The notes under the pieces: generated by a model
Databases searched by the model: none
The model's input: the letters and a program-made list of their open reading frames with translations, nothing else
What the model was told of the DNA's origin: nothing
In this document: positions 58,088 to 64,000 of the stretch, one piece after another
How positions within the stretch are numbered: position 1 is the stretch's first letter
How the letters are laid out: each line of letters begins with the position of its first letter
Assembly (NCBI GenBank): GCA_958496175.1
Contig: OY292276.1
Location: forward strand, 32,756,449-32,820,448
From: Sisyra terminalis
Lineage: Eukaryota; Arthropoda; Insecta; Neuroptera; Sisyridae
Direction of reading: 5' to 3'
DNA: 64,000 nt
Program-made: the position numbers and the translations under genes

Positions 58088-58579
58088 TTTACTTTATCTA
58101 TTGATTATTAGTTCTCTTGCATTTATGTTTTAGCGCCTTTATTCAAATTCGGGAAATGCCACTAGAGTCTTTTACATTTTCCTAACATTTTTTATTATCT
58201 TCAGCATTTTGTGATCGAAAATTTAACATTACGATTGTAATACATATTTTTAAAATATATATCAAGTAAAGGGTCAAGATACAATTGACAGTTCATTTTC
58301 AGGGAATGGTAGTTGAATCCATAGGAGGTTATCCCTTAAGCAAAACTTCAAATGGTTCTATATTAAAAATCCTTTCTTCCCATAACTTTCAGCCACTTTG
58401 CTTTATCATAATATTAATGAAAAAGTTTTCAATCAACTCTTAAATCAAAATTCAGATCGGACGTATTACATTCTTAACGATATGCTCAGCAGAGTACCGA
58501 AATATGGAGTTGCACTACCTGGTACATTACAACATAGTCTATAGTAATAAATATTAAAATTTGTTACATTTTTATGTAA

Positions 58580-59333
58580 CTAATGTTGATGAAATTGTTC
58601 AGGATGTTCTGCAATATACAGAACGTAGATAATAGGACAAATAAATCCTACTAAAAGAACCAAAACTACTAAAACCACCCAGGAGAGTCCACAATCGTCT
58701 CCCGAAAAAGACCATAAATTCGAAGACACTGAATTATTCTTAATTTCTATAGATTTTTGAATTAATTGGTCGCTTTCTTGATTTTCTGATAATGCATCAT
58801 TCTCTGCTACACTAGTGTTAACTTTAGAATTTAAAATTATATCATTTAATGAGCCGTTAATATCACATGTTTTGTCACAACTCCCGGAGTTTGATTTTAG
58901 TTTTTCCTCCAATGCTTGCACATCTATATCTATTAATTGCGAGTTTTCAAGATTCTTTGTTGGTGAGCTATTCCCACTTACGTGGACACCAACAATTAAT
59001 TCGGTTAATACTGAATGAGGTCGAATTGGTATCCGAAGTGTTCTTCTCGCAAATATTTCATTGTCTCGTAAAATATTATTTAAGCGTTTAATCTCCGCGA
59101 TCTGCAAGAAATTGATTTTTAATCATAAATAATCAAGTAGTCAATAGACCAATCCATTCTATACCGTGCAATGGAAACGAAGTGCTATAGCTTGTAATGT
59201 GTCATCTGCTTCGATTTCATAGTCTAAAGTTGGAGTCTCTCGTCGAGGTTGTGGTTGTAAAAGGATATCGTGATCACTATCTTCATTGTAACTATTTGGA
59301 ATTGAACTATACAAAACATCATCCCGTTTATGC
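58580..59333 (-). CDS. LYSMD3/4-type LysM domain membrane protein (3' exons)
   Basis: Two exons on the - strand: 59333-59165 (begins one base before a codon) and 59101-58580, joined through a 63-base intron (donor GTATAG, acceptor TTGCAG). The product reads HKRDDVLYSSIPNSYNEDSD..., then a LysM domain spanning the splice: DYEIEADDTLQAIALRFHCT joined to IAEIKRLNNILRDNEIFARR with RTLRIPI. A low-complexity acidic Ser/Asn linker of about 90 residues follows, then one hydrophobic segment (WVVLVVLVLLVGFICPIIYV) close to the C-terminus. LysM plus a single C-terminal membrane helix is the LYSMD3/LYSMD4 architecture; these are Golgi or membrane proteins of poorly known role. There is no ATG in the 59165-59333 exon, so at least one upstream exon is required; the exon at 63279-63410 is a candidate. 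LYSMD3 and LYSMD4 cannot be told apart here. Confidence 0.85.
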
Positions 59334-59674
59334 CTATAAGGTTGACATATTTCATTCGTCCAAAATGTCCAAAATCAATTATTTAAAAATAAATACATAC
59401 TTATAGCGATATTTCATTGCCATTTGAATAATATTTGATTATATACCATTACACGTCTATTTGACACATAAATTAAAGATTACTTATGTCGTCATCTCAT
59501 TTTTAAGGACAAGTCATTATAAATGACGTTTTCGTCACTGTTAATATTTTTACATGAACACCAACTTTATAAATTAGTACCTAAATTAACCTAGATGTTA
59601 CTAAATGTCATTCACATTCTTTTCTGCTTTGCAACTTTTCAAAGACTGTTTCTAAATTATTGAGAGTATTTTTT

Positions 59675-59775
59675 GGCTCATGCCCCTTTTAGAATCGACA
59701 AATTTGGCAACGTTGCATTTTCTAGTTTGTTTTTTATTCTTTTTGTGATTTTTTTGTTAGTTTAGTTTTTTGTCC
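59675..59775. mobile_element. GGCTCA MITE, left half only
   Basis: GGCTCATGCCCCTTTTAG and TGGCAACGTTGCATTTTC are followed by the family's body, which stops abruptly near 59775; the right arm is missing. Confidence 0.55.
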
Positions 59776-59829
59776 AACAAATATTTAGTCAGATTTAGTT
59801 ACTCACGTAGTTGATTTCTTTCATTCAAC

Positions 59830-60160
59830 GCTGTCTATGCCTGGTGAGATTCTTCAGGTTAAGGTAGTCCATTCCTTTTACCAAGTTTCAAAATCCAAGC
59901 TCATTCTTTCATCTTCTTCCTTTTTTATTGGAAACTTCCAGTTTTCGTTCTACAACATGCAATGTAAGTCGCAGAACGTAACCACTTATTATCACCACAT
60001 CAATGACATCCTTGTTTGTTGACTCTTCTCAATACTTCTACTTTCGTAACTCGATTCGTCCATTCTTCTCCAGCATCACATTTCAAAGTCTCCTAAATAC
60101 TTCGTTTCTTGTTTCCTGTGAATTTTACTTGCCCATGCTTCGGTTCTTCAATTCGGGTTT
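59830..60160 (-). pseudogene. Decayed LINE reverse-transcriptase C-terminal remnant
   Basis: Translated across frames on the - strand, short matches to the C-terminal end common to many LINE reverse-transcriptase proteins appear in order: a degenerate LEMWCWRRM-like piece, then ...EESTNK, then a GRRK-like basic piece followed by NELGF. Stops and frameshifts throughout; no working frame. The assignment is from pattern memory and is tentative. Confidence 0.35.
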
Positions 60161-60304
60161 TAACTGATATTTCGTTCACTCTGACTTCTACCCATTGTAG
60201 TCTCTTTTTCCAATGCTACATTTGTCATTCTGAGTAATTAGGTTAATTAAAGATAATAGAAATAATCAGTAACCTTGGCGAAATCAACTTTTCTTATCTC
60301 CAAA

Positions 60305-60649
60305 GCCGGATTTAGAGGTCTGGAGACCTCAGAGCGACAAAGGAGTGAAGGCCCCTAAAATTGTTTTCCAAATAAAATGGACAATTTTTTTCAATCGAGT
60401 TTTCTGAAATAATTTATTGTGAAACCAAGTATAAATTCGTATTATAAAGATCGATGATGATGATGATGATCGGTATGATTTCTGTTAATATTTAATATAT
60501 TCATGTTTGTACAAAGTACTGTAGATAAAGGTAAAACACTAAAACAAATATCAAAATTGTTTACTAGTCTGAATTTGATTTTTTTCCGAAGTCTCTATTG
60601 TGGGGGCCCCTCTTTTGTGCAACCCCGGTTGCCCTCGCCTAAATCCGAC
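60305..60649. mobile_element. TIR element (GCCGGATTTAG ends)
   Basis: GCCGGATTTAG on the left and CTAAATCCGAC on the right are inverted; GGCCCC tracts follow on both inner sides. About 345 bases with a (GAT)n run and no gene. Confidence 0.5.
60453..60470 (+). repeat. (GAT)n run
   Basis: Six trinucleotide units inside the element at 60305-60649. Confidence 0.8.
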
Positions 60650-60736
60650 CCGACTATACTTACGATGTTTTCTTCATATATATGCATTTTAAATTTTTAT
60701 TATATTTACATATGTGAGATTGATCATCTATCTAAC

Positions 60737-61192
60737 GGAGTGTAGATACAAGGAGTCCGAATGGTATAGACTTTCTCAATATTCATGTACACAATAGCAG
60801 ACCCAGATCATAGTTCTCTTTTCTGTCACTAATAGCGCAAGTATTCTGAATGTACCAAAGGTCACTAAGGTTTTAAGAAGGTATTCCAATCTTGCAATGC
60901 ATGAAGGAAACTGTGTCAAGACGTGGCGCCACCATTTGTGTGTTTGCAGTACTAAGCTATGTACTTTCTGTAAGGTAACTATGGTTACATAAAGTAGTAC
61001 TCCAAACACTCTTGTGGCAGCGCCATATCTCATCGTGCTGTAGATTGGAATTTACAGTTTCTAATAACAACGACACTTTCCACTAAAGAATCAAATGCAT
61101 CCCTGTGAAGTGTAGCGCGCTCTAACGGTACTGAACCTCAAATTGATGTCATTTTTTTAACATTACGTTCGGACTCCTTGTATCTATACTCC
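60737..61192. mobile_element. TIR element enclosing palindromic copy 3
   Basis: GTAGATACAAGGAGTCCGAA on the left and TTCGGACTCCTTGTATCTAT on the right are inverted over about 25 bases with one mismatch. About 456 bases. No clear target duplication. Confidence 0.6.
60875..61045. mobile_element. Palindromic element, copy 3
   Basis: AAGAAGGTATTCCAATCTTG and GCAATGCATGAAGG on the left; GACGTGGCGCCACC opposite GTGGCAGCGCCATATC. The right arm is shorter than in copy 1. Enclosed by the TIRs of the 60737-61192 element. Confidence 0.6.
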
Positions 61193-61679
61193 ATGGTCTA
61201 TCCCATCAATCGACTTCAATTCTTTGATATATATCCTTTAGTTTTTTTTAATTCCATTTGATCAAGTCTATTTATATTGCTAATAGAACAGCACATAGCG
61301 ACTATTTACATATTTTATGATTCCTACCCAGTACTCTTTCTGGACTAATTCCCATTAAGCATAAATCATTCCTCGTGAGTCGTTTCTTTCGGTTTTCATA
61401 AAGTCAAAATTGAATAAATTCGTTACGTAGTGATAATAAAAATTACCTGCTAAAACAAAGCATTTAAAACATAATAGTCTTTAAATGCTTTAATAGTGTT
61501 TTGAATATATTTAACAATAGGTTGCATTGTAAAATGGTTAACAGAAAAGCTGATATGCAACGATGTAACAAAAAAGGACAAAGACAAATACGGCCGGTGA
61601 TCAGACATGCTACAATACCCTACGCATCAGTTGCATATTTTTTACCATCGACTTCTATGCGTTTCCACATATTTTATTC

Positions 61680-61902
61680 GGCTCAAGTGTACTTTAGCAC
61701 ACCCACAATCTGGCAACGTTGCATTTTCGACTGTTTTTAATTTAATTCGCGATATTTTTGTTAATTCAATTCTAATATAGTATAATTCTCTCTTTTGTGG
61801 CTAAATTTTCATTATGGACCGATTTAATCGCGAATTAAGTTAAAAACAAAGTCGAAAATGCAACATTGCTAGATTGTGGGTGTGCTAAAGTACATATGAG
61901 CC
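61680..61902. mobile_element. GGCTCA MITE, copy 7, with near-perfect 8-bp duplication
   Basis: 223 bases; left flank TTTTATTC, right flank TTTTGTTC. Arms CAATCTGGCAACGTTGCATT and AATGCAACATTGCTAGATTG. Terminal GGCTCAAGTGTACTTTAGC / GCTAAAGTACATATGAGCC. Confidence 0.75.
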
Positions 61903-63278
61903 TTTTGTTCTATTTCACAACTAATATTTAAATCTTTTTTTATTTCGCTAGAAAAATACAACTTTATACATGTACTTATAAATAATAACGTAATTAAGAT
62001 TCTATTAATTTTAAAACAGCGAAGAATTGAGAATATGTACTAATAATTTTTTAAGATTTAGAAATAGATCTCAATTAAATTTATATTTTGCCTCGTTTAA
62101 TAATACAGCTGATATCTCACAACTCCTCAAATAGATTCTGTTTTATAAACGCTTTTTATTTTCTTCGATTAGCTTTCGATTTAAATTATTTGAAAATATT
62201 TTATAAATTTTTTGCAACTCAACTCGCACACTATAGTAAATGATTTTCGAAAATATAAAATAGATGCTAATTGAATTTGTATTTTACTGTCATTAATAAG
62301 TCCACCCAGCTCGGTCTTCAAAAAAGCAAATTGACAGCTCTTGATAGAACATATCAAAGACAATATATACCTATATCTTTTGATTTCTTAGCGATCAATC
62401 AATATTATAGTTATTTCCGCCACTTTAAAACGGTAGCAAAAAGGCATTTTAATGCAGTTCAAAAAATTCATTTGAAGTTATTAGAGGTATTTTAAATGTA
62501 ACGATGATTTCAAAATGCTTTTTTTAACAGGGTTAGTTTTATTGTATCTTAATTATAATCTCTATTAGTCATCCTGCCTTCTGGTGTAAATAAATAAAAT
62601 TAAAATAATTATATTCAAACAATTAAATATATTTGTTAATCGACATTAAATTAAATTGGGGGCAAATTTCATTTGGTAGGTGAAATAATTAAAGAACTGA
62701 ATTTTAAAAGTTGAGAAGATTTTATATTTATACATACATATTTTATTATCAATCGAAAAACTATGTTTATATTACCGTTAAAGCCGGAAAGTCATTAATG
62801 CACTAATGAAAACACTAACGAAAAGTTCCCGTTATAATATTGCTATATACGCCTTAAAAATAGGGCTTACATTAACAAAATAGGTATAGGTACATTATAA
62901 ATCACATATGATATAAACATTTATAATGTGTTTCAGTATTTTGTTTCTATTATTTTTATAAACTCACTGAAAGTTACGTGAACCACAAATGTTGTTTATT
63001 ATTACATACATTCACAATTAGTCGACTGGCGAAGTATACACTAACGTGAATAACAGTAGTAAATCCTACAACTATATTTCAGTTTTTGAAGAATTTTTAG
63101 CAAATAAAATTTTTATTTCCGTGGATAGCAATTCACATTTCAATTCAAATAATTTTCGAATCGTGTGGTAGTCTTTTATTGCATAAACAGTCATTTTACT
63201 CTGACATTCTTTTATTTGTTTTCTGAAAAGATCAAAGAAATCAATATAAAATACATAAGGAAAACAATATTTGCTTAC

Positions 63279-63410
63279 TTTAAATCTAATTCAATCTCTT
63301 TTAACTTGTCAACCAGTTTTTCATCTTTTGGAGATTCAAATTTGAATAAGGAAACATTTTCTATATCTTCGCCGTTGGAAGCGCTTACTTGAAGTTCATT
63401 TAAAAAGGAA
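63279..63410 (-). CDS. Internal coding exon on - strand, perhaps upstream exon of the LYSMD3/4 gene
   Basis: A 132-base segment between a TTTATTTCAG acceptor and a perfect GTAAGC donor (- strand), open in only one frame: FLNELQVSASNGEDIENVSL... ending KLKEIELDLK. It ends with two bases of a codon (AA). The LYSMD exon at 59333 starts with the single G needed to finish it as Lys, so the phases fit. The acidic, Ser- and Lys-rich content resembles the disordered N-terminus of LYSMD3/4 proteins, but I recognise no motif. The implied intron would be 3.9 kb and repeat-filled. It could equally belong to a different gene running off the right edge. Confidence 0.45.
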
Positions 63411-64000
63411 CTGAAATAAAAATAAATTAGGAAAAAAAAACATAATCAAATATTTTCTTACACAGCAATTTATCTCCCGAAATTTGATTTTTTATAATTC
63501 AACTTTGCCAACTTTATCTCTTAGATAAGATTAGATGGCAGAAGAAAGTGCTATATTATTTTTTTTAAAAATTGTTGCAACCTATTAAAAAATACAGTAA
63601 CAATACATCAAGTCAAATTTCTCCTATTCAACATACAAATTCAATAATATACTCCGATCAATATATTATCATATATATCATATAACAATATATTATCATA
63701 TACATTCAACAGAATGTCGGCTGTAAACATTTTATTAATTTTTGAAGATCTATTAAACAATACTCAACATTATTATGTAGATTATGAAGATTTGATTTTT
63801 TATCTCTTATTTGTAGGTAGAAAAATTGTTATCTCGTAAACAACGATATAATTAACCCTATTAAGTAAGGAATTTTAATTTTTATGATTAAGGAACATTA
63901 AAAGTTCCATCAAAATCGATTTTGCTGAGTTAAAAGAAGATGAATGATGAATTTTTAATTTCCAGTGATTTCACAGTTTATACAATACAGTAGAAACTTG
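63411..64000. other. Right edge, nothing recognised
   Basis: AT-rich sequence with TATCATATA-like simple runs near 63660-63700. If the 63279-63410 exon is real, this is intron upstream of it. Confidence 0.4.

Larger units (their letters stand above)
56186..58579. other. hnRNP K 3' UTR and tail-to-tail gap to the LYSMD gene
   Basis: About 0.8 kb of hnRNP K 3' UTR, then intergenic sequence with one decayed (57617-57785) and one fuller (57873-58087) copy of the 225-bp MITE. The hnRNP K and LYSMD genes converge here. Confidence 0.5.
59334..63278. other. Presumed LYSMD intron or upstream flank, repeat-filled
   Basis: Holds a half MITE (59675-59775), a decayed LINE tail (59830-60160), two TIR-bounded elements (60305-60649 and 60737-61192, the second enclosing a palindromic element) and a near-full MITE (61680-61902). 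61.9-63.2 kb is plain AT-rich sequence. The 74-codon + frame at 62271 is unrecognised. Confidence 0.45.

Noticed and set aside
58815..59406. Frames on the + strand over the LYSMD exons
   Set aside because: Antisense to exons with a recognised LysM domain and matching splice sites.

Overview
This is a 64-kb piece of a very AT-rich animal nuclear genome. Coding exons are short, split by GT-AG introns, and sit in large stretches of transposon debris. The proteins read as insect-like: a nuclear fallout-type Rab11 effector, Regena/CNOT2, Cullin-4, a Bancal-type hnRNP K and a LysM membrane protein. The gene set and the many small inverted-repeat elements fit a hexapod, but I cannot name the order from sequence alone. 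No prokaryotic gene, operon, CRISPR array or viral genome was seen.

Layout. (1) About 1-15.8 kb, + strand: the 3' part of a nuf / Rab11-FIP3/4 gene. It has an internal alternative first coding exon that is phase-matched to the upstream exons. (2) About 19.6-24.9 kb, + strand: CNOT2, in six coding exons. (3) About 25.5-33.8 kb, + strand: Cullin-4, whose whole 755-residue reading frame lies in one exon; a likely 5' UTR exon lies 5.3 kb upstream. (4) About 37.3-57 kb, + strand: hnRNP K, with two likely 5' UTR exons and nine coding exons (three KH domains and an RGG/GPMGG-rich linker). Its introns are packed with nested DNA transposons. (5) About 58.6-63.4 kb, - strand: a LYSMD3/4-type gene (LysM domain plus C-terminal membrane anchor). 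A further - strand coding exon at 63.3-63.4 kb is phase-compatible with it.

The genes do not form a pathway; they are housekeeping regulators of membrane recycling, mRNA deadenylation, ubiquitin ligation, RNA binding and an undefined LysM membrane function. Each runs in its own transcription unit, with AATAAA signals after the four + strand genes.

Mobile DNA fills most of the rest. I could define several families from the sequence: two members of a hAT-like family with 8-bp target duplications; a roughly 225-bp inverted-repeat MITE in at least five copies, two of them with clear 8-bp duplications; a strongly palindromic element in three copies; an 0.9-kb element with inverted ends of about 100 bp; a tRNA-derived SINE; a widespread arthropod-type interspersed repeat; and a decayed LINE reverse-transcriptase tail. 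I found no convincing previously undescribed biological system. The most useful leads are the uninterrupted Cullin-4 frame, the alternative nuf start, the long hairpin inside an hnRNP K intron, the GC-rich islet against a 44-base KH exon, and the new element families.
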